From Coprinus comatus (lineage: Eukaryota; Basidiomycota; Agaricomycetes; Agaricales; Agaricaceae), in assembly GCA_034638255.1 (NCBI GenBank), contig JAWPGT010000036.1, forward strand, positions 62,001 to 126,000: a stretch of 64,000 bases of DNA. The letters are read 5' to 3'. This document shows, piece by piece, positions 47,374 to 58,642 of the stretch; the first letter of the stretch is position 1, and each line of letters starts with the position of its first letter. The position numbers and the translations under genes were made by a program. The notes below the pieces were generated by a model that was given only the letters and a program-made list of their open reading frames with translations, had not been told where the DNA came from and did no database searches.

Positions 47374-48831
47374 ATGTCCATCTCTGAAGAACAAGGCGTT
47401 GCAATCTTAGGTGCAGGAATCTTTGCAAAGGAAGGTACGCAATAAATTGAGTAAAATTGAAATTTCTGAACAAGTATAATAATTCCGATGATTACCCCGT
47501 TAACAGCCCATTTACCTGCGCTTGCATCCCTTGGAAAATCAGCACCGCCGTTGAAAGCTGTTTATTCGCGATCTGAGCGTAGTGCCAACGATCTAGCAAA
47601 ATCCGCAATACAGATCCTCAATCTAACTAACCCTTTATCTGTATATCACGATGAAGGTGACAACTCGACGGACCTAGATGCTTTACTATCCCGGTCCGAT
47701 ATAACATCAGTTATAATCGCTTTACCTATCACTATCCAACCTACCATCATCCTCAAGGCACTTTCTGCCGGTTTGCATGTTATAAGCGAGAAGCCTGTTG
47801 CGGCTGACGTTCAGCGGGGTTTGGAATTGATTGCCGAGTATAATGCAAAGTATAAACCTTTGGGCTTGGTTTGGAGAGTTGCTGAGAACTTTGAAGCTGA
47901 GCCTGGGTTCAGAGCTGCTGCTGAAGCTATTAAAGCAGGAAAGATTGGAAAAGTTCAAACTTTCAAGGCGGTTGTAGTTAATCATATCGATAAAACTTCG
48001 AAATGGTATAATACTCCATGGCGTACTATTCCCGAAGTAAGTAGTTTTGGCAGAAATCAGACTTTAACCCCTCATTAATCCGATTGTTTTATTTTAGTAT
48101 CAAGGAGGCTTTCTGGTAAGCCTCACCAATTAGACTAGAAGTCATTTAAAGTGCCACCGGAATTAATAACTATTCTCAAAATCTATTTCATAGCTTGATG
48201 GCGGGGTGGTACGTCACACATTTTTACTCCACGTTATTCATCCGTTCATCCGACAATTCATAATAACTCTTTTCGAAAAAATGACAATACTAATGTCAAA
48301 TTATGATTCTTATTATAGCATACCATCGCAGCACTCCGATTAATGCTGCCGCATGCAATTACTCAACTTTCCGGACATAGTTCTTTGAACAAGGAATATC
48401 TTGCTCCTCATGATACTATCCACGCAATTGTCAGGGCCGGTCCTGAAATCCATGGAATAACGGAGTTGACGTGGGCATCACCCACCAAATCTCGACCCTC
48501 ACTTGACAATTATCTTTTCACCGGTTCAAAGGGTTGGTTATCCATTAACCAAGCATCGAAACCTGGATCAACCTCTCCTATTTTACGTATCGCCATTCGT
48601 TCGGTTTCGGAAGATGGCAAAGAAAAAGAGGAAATTATTGAAGAAGAAATGAAAGGTGTTCAAGTTGAACTTGAAAGCTTCTTTGAAGCTGTTAAAGGAC
48701 AGGATGATGGAAAAGAACTTGGTGATCCATTTGGTGCACTTACTGATGTTGCATTTATCCAAGCCGCTTTGAATAGTGAAGGAAATGTGGTTGATTTGAC
48801 TCACTTGATGTCGATTAAGGGTAACCAGTGA
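47374..48831 (+). CDS. Gfo/Idh/MocA-family NAD(P)-dependent oxidoreductase
   Basis: Five exons: from ATG 47374 (MSISEEQGVAILGAGIFAKE), the main exon from about 47507, two tiny ones (YQGGFL at 48100-48117 and LDGGV at 48194-48208) and the last from about 48320 to TGA at 48831. The Rossmann motif GAGIFA sits at the N-terminus; LHVISEKPVAADVQRGLELI is the family EKP block with the lysine near the active site; WYNTPWRTIPEYQGGFLLDG and GVHTIAALRLMLPHAITQL form the C-terminal sheet, with the catalytic His usually found in the GG..D.GVH segment present. Enzymes of this class oxidise or reduce sugars, inositol or dihydrodiols; the substrate is not decided by sequence. Cytosolic, about 380 residues. 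Intact. Confidence 0.87.
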
Positions 48832-49993
48832 AATCTCTTTCCTATCTAAATTTTGTATTTCTCCGAAGAAGCTGGATAACGAATTATAATTATATGTTGT
48901 AGTGCACCTACTGATTCAAGCCACTCCATGCATATTGTACCGTAGAGGGGTCTAAGCATACAAATCCTCGACTCGGATGAACTGCGATTAATCACTGCGA
49001 TGTTTTTCCGTGGTTTGGTAATTGAGGCACGACCTTGTATCCCAAACACGTTGAAGACTGAATTGATGATGGAATTTCAATACATACGTACATACTTACC
49101 TATACTTACGCCAAGTGGGTTGTCAACAATGTGCCCCTCGATGAGCGCATCAAGCATCCGATCAATCATCATTAGCCTATGTGGGACCTCAATTGAGTGA
49201 GCGAAGTTTTTCCGAATACTGTGATTTTCATTCCATGACTTCTTTAGATATTTCTCAATTAAACCCCTTCGAGATAATAATTGATGAGCGAAAGATCCAA
49301 ATGCAAGATGTTACACTACTATGTTGACAAGTATTTGACAATCAGAGTCCTGGTCTATTTACCCTTCCTTGATACTCGTTCAATTCCTTCCATAAAATCT
49401 TCTAAAAACTCAGATTTCCCCCCTTTACTCCAGTTCTGCAATACAATAGACTGCCCCTTCTAAGGACGACACGATCCGAATCGTTAAGGTATAATATAGA
49501 TTCCACTTTCGGAAAGAATGTCATTAGACACTCCAGCATGAAACTCCTTTTTATTATTACGCGTTGATGAGCAATGATCGTGCGTTAACTTTGATTTTAA
49601 TAGAAAAGACCTGACTGAAAATTCGTACCGTGTACAGTTTGAATATCACGGGTTTCACCTTTTTCTATTGAACTCATACCCGTTTTGTGTCAGTTTGTAT
49701 GTGTGATACCGACTCCGGAAATCTGCATTTTGGATGGGTGGCGTGCTATGAGTGTATTACATATGTAGTGGAAAATAAATTGATGCCCTGTTCAGTTCAC
49801 TGAGCCCTACAATTATTTTTGTGAATACATCTGAACAAGATTTTCACCTGTAACAGACCGACCAGATTGTATTATTAAGATACCCACTTCAAACTTGTAA
49901 GGGTATACGTATACCACCATCTAAATGTCTGAATCCGAGCTGTACCACACATCGAGTTGGCCAAAGCGTGAGAGGACTATTTTGTAGTACTGG
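48832..49993. other. Intergenic stretch, no gene seen
   Basis: About 1.2 kb with only short unsupported frames. Nothing recognised. Confidence 0.4.
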
Positions 49994-50000
49994 TATATAA
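49994..50000 (+). promoter_or_regulatory. TATA box of the small gene at 50050
   Basis: tatataa about 55 bp before the start codon. Position and sequence fit a fungal core promoter. Confidence 0.45.
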
Positions 50001-50049
50001 GTAAACAAAATAATGATCTACCACAGTTTCAAAGTTAACAATTACCACC

Positions 50050-50519
50050 ATGTCTACGTCTAACACTCAAGAACCTACTTCTCCTACTATACTTCAAGTT
50101 CCCCCTCCAACCCCGGCTCGAGGGAATGGTGAAGACACTGTTACTACAGGTATTATCTTACCTGTCTTCGTATCAGTGCTTCTAATCGTTTTAAACAGAA
50201 AGTCCCCTCGAATATCACCCTGAGGCGGCTTTAGTGGAGTCTACAACCACGTCTACAACCAATGATCCCAAACCAACAATCACGAAGGTGAGCGCTACAT
50301 TTCCATCGTTCATACTACTCGTAAATACTCAACATTTGACACTGTTCTATTTCTTAGCCCCGTACACAAATTAGACAAGGTAGCCTCAAAGACTTCGTGA
50401 ACACAAAAGTAATACCGAACTTGAACAAGTCGACGATTATTACTGATGAGAACAAAGTTGTGGTTGAGGAACCTCAAGTCCAGGAGGACAAAGACTCTGA
50501 AGGGGGTGGTCTTAATTAA
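50050..50519 (+). CDS. Small hydrophilic hypothetical protein
   Basis: Three short exons from ATG 50050: the first to about 50149 (MSTSNTQEPTSPTILQVPPP), the second from 50199 (ESPLEYHPEAALVEST) after a taaacag acceptor, and the third from about 50358 (PRTQIRQGSLKDFVNTKVIP) to TAA at 50517-50519. All junctions keep the frame, giving about 116 residues. The protein is polar, rich in Thr, Pro and Glu, with no signal peptide or membrane span, and ends VQEDKDSEGGGLN. No family recognised. A TATA-like box precedes it. Its reality rests on three consistent splice junctions, not on homology. Confidence 0.5.
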
Positions 50520-51190
50520 GAATTCGCAATTCTTCGATTTTAAATTGTAACTACTGTTCTTGTCCATGTTACAATATATCTGTCAGATAAAATATAAAAG
50601 GGAGATGAAAGAAAACATTATTGTCTTTTTCAAAAGTTAGTAATATGGTTGAAAGCCGGGACGGCTCTCTGAGGATGAACGAACATAATAACTTACGAAG
50701 GGTGAAGGTAACGGCCACGAAGTTACTATATTAAAGATTGAGAATGCTCACTGTAAGGTACAAATAATAATATGAGGATGTGAGGGAAGTGGGGAGGGAA
50801 CCGTAGGGTATAAGATGGGGAGGACCCATCTTATATATATACCTTTCAATGTTAGTATTCTTATCTTCCTTATATGCAGTGTCGTCAGTGTCTTGTTCGG
50901 TGATGTCACCAAGTGACGAGGTAGGTGTGTAACTGTTTACAACGGTGTTGTTGAAATATCACTTGTATAATTAACTTTATTGAACTCAGCATGAATCCAT
51001 TACCAAGGAAACCCTCCATAGACAAAAGAAAGCGCACAGTATAAACATTTCTCAATAATCAAACCTACTTATACATTATATCTGAGCCCCTTCAATCCCA
51101 AAAGAATGCTTTTAATTGTATTAAATGCAGTGTACATTGCATTTATTATACTAATAAAGCGTGAGAGAAACTTCCTTTTCCGCAGCGTTA
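50520..51190. other. Intergenic stretch, no gene seen
   Basis: About 670 bp; only the promoter of the next small gene is apparent at its end. Confidence 0.4.
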
Positions 51191-51198
51191 TATATATA
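51191..51198 (+). promoter_or_regulatory. TATA box of the small membrane protein gene
   Basis: tatatata about 57 bp before the start codon at 51247, followed by a pyrimidine-rich leader. Confidence 0.45.
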
Positions 51199-51246
51199 AG
51201 AAGTCTTATTCCATTCAATCTCTCCTAAACAAACAGCCACAAAACC

Positions 51247-51573
51247 ATGTTCACCATCTCCCACTATCTTCGGTTCATCATATGTTTCATTGTAATATCC
51301 CGGCTCATAGTGTTGATTTTATTCATACGAGATCTACAATATTCAAGGCAATCGGGATGGTTCTTAGTACTATCCCTGACCGCTTTTGACCTGGTTCTAG
51401 CTTTGTACATTGTGAAAAAGTTAGAAAGGACCCGGCTTGGATGGAAGGTCGCCGATACTAGAGTAAGTCGGTTGTTCTCCCTCATCAAGGGCTTATACCA
51501 CCTCTCTTCAAAGCAATTGTTGTTTAATCTTTGTGGACAGATACTTGACACAAGGGAAGGAATGAAGCTTTGA
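51247..51573 (+). CDS. Small two-span membrane protein
   Basis: From ATG 51247: MFTISHYLRFIICFIVISRL and a first hydrophobic span, then GWFLVLSLTAFDLVLALYIV as a second, followed by a basic KKLERTRLGWKVADTR. An intron probably removes gtaagtcgg...ggacag (about 51461-51540); the rest reads ILDTREGMKL and stops at 51571-51573, giving about 82 residues. Without splicing the frame is also open, giving 108. No homology recognised. TATA-like box upstream and clear spans support a real small gene; function unknown. Confidence 0.45.
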   Translation: MFTISHYLRFIICFIVISRLIVLILFIRDLQYSRQSGWFLVLSLTAFDLVLALYIVKKLERTRLGWKVADTRVSRLFSLIKGLYHLSSKQLLFNLCGQILDTREGMKL

Positions 51574-52404
51574 ATTATATGCGGGACGACCTCAATAAAA
51601 ATTAACGAAATTCTGCCTGCCAAGTTCAAGTTCTCCAAGTCACCCCTCCTCACCTTGCAATCATATTGTCTACTACGGCTCATGTTCACCGTCTGCGGAA
51701 TAAATAATAATTCTCGCTATCAAATTGACTCATTCATACGTAGTTCTAAGTGTGGTACTGGAATAGGCATAACCAAATGGACTACCCGAAAATTGATCAT
51801 CCTCTTTAGCCTCACCCCTCCTCTCTGAACTGCTTTCATCCCTCCCACTAAGAATATCCCGGCGCTCGTGAGATGGTCGACATATAACCGTCTCAGGCTG
51901 CGTCCTAGGGATAATTTAAGGTCCTTATACACCAGTCGGAGTTCAATTCATCAAAATCCAAACTTGGACGTCTCTCTACTAAGACAACCTATTTTTAGTT
52001 CTCTTTTTTTCTTTTAAAGTAGAAAAGTAATAGGAATATAGACGTGAATTTCTTTTTACAATGAGAATAGTGATGACAAAAGTGAATAATGTAGGTAGCA
52101 AGTATGTATATGAATGAAATGAGTATTAGGTACACAAGGGTACCAATATTTGAACCAAGCAAAAAAAAGGAACGAAAGAAAGAGAAGGACGAGAGAGAAA
52201 CTTCCAGAATAAGACACTGATCTTCAAAATCTTGAAAAACTGCAACGCGGCATAAAGATTGAAACAAGAGAGACAAATTAGCAGTGGATAAATCTACATT
52301 TAATTAACAATCCAAAAAGAATGCACGTCGACGATCTGAATTCGAGACGTACAGTATGTGAAATTTTCAGAAAAGAAACTTTCATAATATACCCCTTTGG
52401 ATCT
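51574..52404. other. Intergenic stretch, no gene seen
   Basis: About 830 bp of AT-rich sequence with no supported gene. The right part is probably the 3' UTR of the Pro-rich protein gene. Confidence 0.4.
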
Positions 52405-53205
52405 TCATTTGGGTGGGGGAGTTGGTGGTCCTATTTTGATATATTGAACACCAAAGATATGATTCCATTATATGGCAAAAGACATACCAAATAGACCATG
52501 AGGTGTTGGTGTGGCAGGTGCAGAAGGTGTTAGAGGTGTGGGTGCCAGTAAAGGATTCGCTAATGAATATGGCATTAAATCCAACAAATGCAATAGAGCT
52601 TCGTAATAAAAAGAAGTACGTACGTCTCCACTGTGCCCAAGCAGGTAACTCTGGTCTGGGTGGTTCAGGCGCCGGTACAGCCACAGGCGCTGGAGGTGCA
52701 GGAGTCGCAGCAGCTGGTCTACCTCTGATAGCTTTACGTTCTGGTCTTTTATGAACTACTCGCCATCCTGGACGAGCTGCTGGGACATCTTCGATTGCGG
52801 GAGGTGCAGGTGGGGGTGCGTCAGGTGGTGGAGGTGCTTCAATCTGAGAAAATGAGCAAAGTTGGGTTGAATATGATGAATGCGAGTCCGAGAAGGCATG
52901 ATTTGGTTGTAAGGGTTTGAGTAAATGGATAGTCGGATGATGATGAAAGGAGATAGGGGCGTAAAGGATGTAGTAACGTACCTTTGGTCGCCAATCTGGC
53001 GCATACTCGCCTCCTGCTCCGTGTTTCGATTTAACAGCCATGAGTTCGGCAATCTCACTAGAAAAAGGTGGTTTATAAATGCAAGAAAATGAGAAAGAAA
53101 GCAGCGCACTATTGAAGGGCTCGTCGCTCGTCTCTGAGTTTACCAACCTCTGCCAACAAGATACGTACTTCACTCGCTAGAGCTTTACTAAAGTCGCTGA
53201 TATAC
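52405..53205 (-). CDS. Coiled-coil and proline/alanine-rich protein, 5' end missing
   Basis: Five exons on the minus strand, ending at 52405. The first visible exon (starting 53205 after tactaac...tgcag) reads YISDFSKALASEVRILLAEV and GKLRDERRALQ, a charged helix likely to form a coiled coil. It continues YEIAELMAVKSKHGAGGEYA, PDWRPK, then a Pro/Ala-rich part (APPPPDAPPPAPPAIEDVPA, RPGWRVVHKRPERK, PAPPAPVAVPAPEPPRPELP), AWAQWRPNPLLAPTPLTPSA and a Pro-rich end GPPTPPPK. The GEYAPDW and RPGWRVVHK blocks look conserved. The start exon must lie right of 53220, overlapping the divergent hydrolase gene region, and could not be placed. I do not know the family; it resembles scaffold-type proteins. 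Confidence 0.6.
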
Positions 53206-53316
53206 CTGCACAAATAGTTAGTACATCATTGAGCCGAGGGTTTGGGTACTTGCTTTAGAAAGGAACACGAGGCAAATCAAATCAATAATTTCCCATCAAT
53301 TTCCTCAAATCACATT

Positions 53317-54614
53317 ATGTCGCTCCATCCATCCATTCTAGCAGCTCTCGATCCAGAATACATTGCTTTTCATAATGCTCATCTTACTTCACGAGTACCC
53401 ACTGAAGATCTTCCATGGGATCCAGCAATCCGTGAACAACCCACCGTCCCAGGGACAACTGACCCAGTGGAAATAGGCAAGATTACTGATTATGATATAC
53501 CTCCCACCAGAGTTCGCGTTTTCACTCCGAAAGGCGATCCTCCGACTGGCGGATGGCCTGTCTTGGTTTGGTTCCATGGTGGTATGTCTTATCCCTGTCA
53601 ATCTACAAAATCGGAACTTGCGATCAGTGATAATCAACCATAATTAGGTGGTTGGACATTAGGCAATCTTTCATCTGATGCTTCATTTGTTACTCGTGTA
53701 GTAACTGGTCAGTCTCATTAATGACACCACTTAGAGGTCCTTTAATAATAAGTACAACTGTTAGCTGCCAATTGCGTCGTTGTATCTGTCGACTATCGTC
53801 TGGCACCTGAGAACCCATATCCAGCTGCAGTCGAAGATGCTATATCTGCTCTTCAATGGGTATATACCAATGGTCCTTCTAAGATTTCTGTCAATGCTTC
53901 ACGCATCGCTGTTGGAGGTTCTTCAAGGTTCGTTTAATTTCCTCATACATCATAAACTTTATATTTATTATATAAAAAAGTGGTGGAAATCTCGCTGCGA
54001 TGCTCTCATTGAAAGCACCTACACTTTCTACTCCTATCCCGTTAATATTTCAACTCTTGATTGTCCCAGTCTTGGACAACACCCTCAACTCGACATCTGC
54101 TCATGGAAAAAGAATATTCATACAACATGGTTAACCCCACGTCGTATGGAATGGTTCCAGAACAATTATCTTCCGAACTCGAAAGACAGAAGTAATTGGG
54201 ATGCCTCACCGGGACTTGCTCCTAAAGAATTGTTGAAAGGACTACCTAAGACTTGGATTGGTGTTTGTGAGTTGGATATTCTTGCTGCTGAGGCGATCGA
54301 GTGGAGCGAGGTTTTGAAAGAGGAAGGTATTGAGGTAGAGATTGAAACGTATAAAGGTGCACCGCATCCCATAATGGCTATGGATGGTATGTATTTTGTT
54401 CTTCGTTTTCAATGAATAAATGTAGGTGTTGATAAATTAAACCCTTATTTCTGTTCTATTTCCTTTCTTTTAGGGTGAGTCAAATTTTGTGCTTGTAATC
54501 ATTTAATTAATTTAATTGACTTTCTACCTTCGTTAAAGTGTCCTTGCTATTGGAAGGAAGATGGTTGCGGACGCAGGCCAAGCAGTTGCCCGTGCTTTTT
54601 CCCAAACCAGATAA
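53317..54614 (+). CDS. Alpha/beta hydrolase (HSL-type), one frameshift
   Basis: Starts MSLHPSILAALDPEYIAFHN at 53317. Exons carry GGWPVLVWFHGG/GWTLGN (HGGG oxyanion motif, split by an intron), VVVSVDYRLAPENPYPAAVE, IAVGGSSSGGNLAAMLSLKA (nucleophile Ser in GxSxG, split by intron 53928-53978), LIFQLLIVPVLDNT, WLTPRRMEWFQNNYLP, WIGVCELDILAAEAIEWSEV (Asp) and KGAPHPIMAMDG (His). The triad Ser-Asp-His is present. Such esterases hydrolyse acyl esters or carbamates. Between DNTLNSTS and SWKKNIHTTW (about 54090-54100) the frame shifts by one base. At the 3' end a codon GGT is split over three exons, one of them a single base at 54474, giving MDG-VLAIGRKMVADAGQAVA to TAA at 54612-54614. With the shift it would be truncated; error or real mutation cannot be told. 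Confidence 0.75.
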
Positions 54615-55021
54615 ACTATCCTAATTAGATCTCAAGAACGAGCTTGTTCTTGTAAAGAAGTTAAATATACGGAATGTAACTATATGTCTGAAGATACCAG
54701 CTGAGCGTGTACACAAGAGATGTAGGAAGGCGAAATGATATAATAATATGTCAATTGGAAAAGTAAATAGGATATGCCGATACAACCCTCGGGGCAGATA
54801 AATAATGGTGAGGTACTATTCGTTGTACGAGATATCTCTACATTGGAAGGACCCTTTTTCGGAGAAACTTCAACTTCTCCATAACTCATGAGGCCTGACG
54901 TCCGAGTCACTGCTCCCCAGGCAAGTTCTGTACGTATTAAAGCCAACCGCCCCTACTTTCCCTAATGACTCGGTCTTGACTCCTAGTGATATATCTCAGT
55001 GTTACTAAAGCGTGACTCACT
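54615..55021. other. Spacer, no gene seen
   Basis: About 400 bp between the hydrolase and the 2OG remnant. No supported gene. The remnant's first exon is not found here. Confidence 0.4.
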
Positions 55022-56210
55022 GTCATACTCGTATCGAACTAGGAACTGGGAAAACTGATTCTACTGACGTGGAGGATTTGGCCAAGGCGTGTCTTCCAGC
55101 AACTTTTGGAAAGAACAATGAAGATGTTTTTGATGAGAATTGCTTATCGCAAAGCAGGAAAAATGGATCACAGAGACTTTTCATGGCCTTTTCTATCCTG
55201 AATCACACGACCATATCGTTAGTGAGCTTGTTAGTGGTCTATTTCCTTTCGGTGGTCTTCAACATGGTATTATATTCGAGCCTTACAAACTCAATGTTTA
55301 TGGTACGGATATATATTGCTCAAATATCAGTAGTAAACTGACAAAATGGTTTTTTTTCCCTACGTAGGAGAGGGTTCTTTTTTTCAAGTCTCACGTAGAC
55401 ACTCCTCGGGCTGAGAACATGTTTCGTTCTCTTCTGATTATTCTTCCGATCGGCCATCACAAGGGAGGAGAGTTAGTGCTTCGTCATCAATCCAAGGAAC
55501 TCTGTTTCGACTCCAACGCTCTCCTTTCTGATACCACCCAAGGATCCATTGTATACATTACCTTCTTCAGTGATGTTGAACACGAAGCCCTTAAAAGTCT
55601 CCGATGGATATCGAGTTTCTATAATCTCTACTACGAAGAAGACATGGCCATTCCCAAACCTTTGGCTCCAACAGAAGTAGAGGTTGATCACCCCTTTGAG
55701 ATTGCACTCAAACGTTGTTTGGAGGATTTTTCATTTAGGAAAACCCATGAACGCATAGGCTTTGGTCTTCAACACACCTATCCCAAACAAAAAGTGGCGA
55801 CTGATGTTACAGACGATGATACTCAAACGGAAAATTGGGATGAGCAAAGAGAAGGCATTTCTCGCAACCTTTCATACTTGAAAGGAATTGATTCAACCAT
55901 TGCTCGTATTTGTACAAAATACGGTTTGGGTGTTGCCACCAATTTTGTGTATGAGCCACATGATGCATATGAACACTTTATATGTTATCTAGTGACTCCG
56001 AATCGGATCGGGCTCGGTGAATATCCGAGGGAGGATGCAGGAAATACGCTTTCGATGTGAGGAGGGATTTTAAGGATTTAACGATGAAAATTACTCGGGT
56101 TGTTCCTCCGAGACATTCAAACGAATTGGGAGCAACTCCATTACTAGCGTATGGAAATGAACCGAATTTGGCTCATATGTATTATAGAATTTGCCTTGTG
56201 TTGATCTTTG
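55022..56210 (+). pseudogene. 2OG dioxygenase pseudogene
   Basis: Starts abruptly at the second exon (SRIELGTGKTDSTDVEDLAK), so the first exon with the MTSAA/MAVNE start is missing. It follows the intact gene at 36029-37519 closely: CLPATFGKNNEDVFDE, GLFPFGGLQHGIIFEPYKLN, KSHVDTPRAENMF, ILPIGHHKGGELVLRHQSKE, TFFSDVEHEA. Shifts occur at 55140 (an insertion after DEN), near 55195 (tttctatcctg against ttccatcctg), before the HVDTP block (FFF instead of FF) and around 55590-55605, where the Arg for 2OG is lost (SLRWISSFYNLYYEE for SEGHRVSITYNLHF). It ends with a C-terminal piece MKITRVVPPRHSNE and MYYRICLVLIFV. No function expected. Confidence 0.75.
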
Positions 56211-56462
56211 TATGTAGAATTGGACAAGCCTGTTGTCATAATGTTACTCCAGGCGGTTCAGTGATAAGTTCCGTGTATTTGTCTAAAAGTGCACTATATT
56301 ATAGTAAACATATGGATCTGGATATTGTAATGCTCCAAGTGCGTCGATTTTTCAAGCATTTTCACAAATGTGGAAGTTTAAAACCGTAACCCATGCTTAG
56401 CGGGTACACTGCCAGTACACATACAACTGCTCAAGTTCTCAACAGTCAAAGACATACCAAGG
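56211..56462. other. Spacer, no gene seen
   Basis: About 250 bp between the 2OG pseudogene and the 3' end of the CK1-like gene; no gene recognised. Confidence 0.35.
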
Positions 56463-57600
56463 CTACAAAACTTCTTGGCGACGTAGTACGGGTTCAACCA
56501 AATCCCTGTCAAGTTTATACTCTCCCGGTATCAAAGTTCCTCTATCTCCATTCCCATTTACCCAATCATATTCCCAATCATATTCTCCACCCCACCCTCT
56601 ATTAACAAACTCCTTCTTCAACAATTCTTTTAACATCAAATAATCAAGACGTTCATCAAATTTCAAGCTTCGACAATGTTTGAAATAATCTCGGAAGAAA
56701 CCGGGTGTATCTGAATGCGCGAGTAATTCTTCAAATGCTTTTCCTACTTTCATCTCCTCAACACGTTTATCCTTCGCAACAAAATCGGATGCATATATAC
56801 CTTGCCAAGGTAATCTACCATGCAAAAGGTAAAGGAGTACCATTCCTATACTCTCTACATCATCTCGGCGACTTCGATTTGTTTTAAAAGATAGCTCAAG
56901 AAACTTTTCGTAGAACCATTAATCAAGACACGCACCTTTTGCTAGATGAACATTACTACTTGCATACCTCGGGGTTCCAACATAACCCTTGTGACCTTCA
57001 CGTTGTGCAATATGTTTACCAGTACCAGGATCCAACCAGGGTTTAGCAAAACCAAAATCAAGGAGAAAGAGTTGTTTGTAATCCTCCAGATATCCGATAG
57101 CAAAATTATCAGGGCTGACATCACGAACTAGAATTCCACGATCATGAACCTCTTGGAGAGTTTTCAGCTTTCAAAAAAAGAAAAATTCAGTCACTTAGTA
57201 ACGATGAAAGCAGGACTACACATACCATCTGCTCTCCTATCGTTAGTACAGTCCTCAAACTCAACCTTCCTCTACATATCTTTCGTAATTGCTCCAGATC
57301 GGGACCCAGTCCATCCATGACGATTATGTATGCACCATCACCTTCCCTCTCCTTTCCACTCCAATGAATTCGAGGAATTCCCGGGATACCGTGAAGGTGT
57401 TCGTATACCGCAGCCTCATATGGTAACGTCTTTGGTACCCCTTCAAATTTGATCGTGACCTCAGTACCTGTATGTAGTTGGATACCTGTGAAGCTGTGAC
57501 CTTTGTGAAATCACTAAAGAAGGTCATCAGAATACACCAAGAACTTTACACTTACTATATGATCCAGAGCCTATCGAGTTCAGTGCTTGATAGCACTCCT
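56463..57600 (-). CDS. Casein kinase 1-like kinase, one unresolved junction
   Basis: Four or five exons on the minus strand. In order: QALNSIGSGSYS (glycine loop, about 57580), FTGIQLHTGTEVTIKFEGVP (Lys in VTIK), YEAAVYEHLHGIPGIPRIHW, GAYIIVMDGLGPDLEQLRKI, a segment with LKTLQEVHDRGILVRDVSPD (catalytic loop as VRD, Asp kept), NFAIG, LFLLDFGFAKPWLDPGTGKH (DFG present), YVGTPRYASSNVHLAKG, SRRDDVESIGMVLLYLLHGR and LPWQGIYAS to the stop at 56463. The order and SRRDDVESIG and LPWQG mark the CK1 group; HRD His is Val, which occurs in active CK1s as well. The junction HLAKG/SRRDD (56870-56935) could not be joined in one frame, and a start ATG before GSGSY is not seen (the frame begins after a tcag at 57590). 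Perhaps intact with an unusual splice, perhaps slightly damaged. Confidence 0.6.
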
Positions 57601-57604
57601 GAAT

Positions 57605-58370
57605 TCACATGGGAAGATCATATGCAATAGGTTCAACAGGTTTAAGAAAAGAGTCAGGATTCTTCAAAACATGTATAATATCTGTCAGCTTGGAAACGGT
57701 GAACGTTGTGGGTACTGTGGGTATTACCACAGTTCTATTGTGGGTATCCAATCGTCTAACCAGCGCGGTAGGAAGTCCTGCTTTGCTAGCAGTCTCTGCG
57801 GTATAATAGATATCGCCAGTGACAACGAGGATTTGGTTCAGTCGAAGATTCGAAAAGTTACGAACAACAGATTTCCAGTCCCATTCCCATGTAGCAGGAG
57901 ACGTTTTTCCACAGCAAGGTGGTAAGGCGATGGGAATCTCAAACTTGACAAAGAGTTCCATTTCTACAGCACTGGGAGAATATGAAGGTATTGTAAGCAG
58001 CTTATATCCTTGATCTATCAAGGAAGACTGCGGATGTCTTTGAAAAAAGTCGAGGCTTTGCGTACTGATCCAAGATCGGGCCAATTGTAGTATCGTTTAC
58101 TGACGCAGAGAGATACCTTGCCACAGCATGGACTGTTTCGGTTGACGATTAGGATTGTCCATTAGCTTTGAGCGTTTCATGTTCGACATATAGATTTAGG
58201 AGCTCGGTTAGAGAGAAATGATACTAGGAAGGGGGAAATATGCGCGCAAGAGCATCTTGAAGAGGACCGTCGCGATCCTAGACGCAATCATGGTTGTCAT
58301 TGAAAAGGAAGTGACTGTATGAATATGAGAACTCACGATCAGAACGTTATAGTCAAGCACAACAGCAAGC
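57605..58370 (-). pseudogene. HAD-like hydrolase remnant
   Basis: The minus-strand frame ends with GYKLLTIPSYSPSAVEMELF, WEWDWKSVVRNFSNLRLNQI, LVVTGDIYYTAETASKAGLP and TALVRR, the pattern of fungal haloacid dehalogenase-like hydrolases (LxxxGDxxxD-type late motif, GLPTAWxxR). Upstream, VHAVARYLSASVNDTTIGPI and an N-terminal LAVVLDYNVL/DRDGPLQDALARIF can be read in other frames with a TAA between, so the gene is broken and the usual FDxxGT motif is changed. Its stop codon lies only about 10 bp from the start of the CK1-like frame on the same strand. A further scrap (QIDPRLKAIGRILRPP, MLRDRVKSLLEIRAGE, 58560-58400) may belong to it. Confidence 0.45.
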
Positions 58371-58642
58371 ATGTTCTGCCCTTAGACTGCAGGTACTGGA
58401 GATGCAAGTGATACTTTCCGTTATTCTCCTTTATTTCTCCTGCTCGAATTTCCAAAAGCGATTTCACGCGATCGCGAAGCATATCGTCATCAACCTTTGG
58501 TTCACGGACTTCCAGTAGGCCGGGAGGGCGGAGTATGCGGCCTATTGCTTTCAAACGTGGGTCAATCTGAATGTATGAATGAGTTGGATGTCAGACTCAC
58601 GACAAGAATGAAGCTACAAACGTGTTGTAAAAATTCCACATA
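58371..58642. other. Spacer beside the HAD remnant
   Basis: Contains the minus-strand scrap RLKAIGRILRPPGLLEVREP (58510-58560) in open frame; no complete gene. Confidence 0.3.

Noticed and set aside
52503..52754. Plus-strand Gly/Ala-rich frame
   Set aside because: It is the antisense of the Pro/Ala-rich exon of the minus-strand gene.
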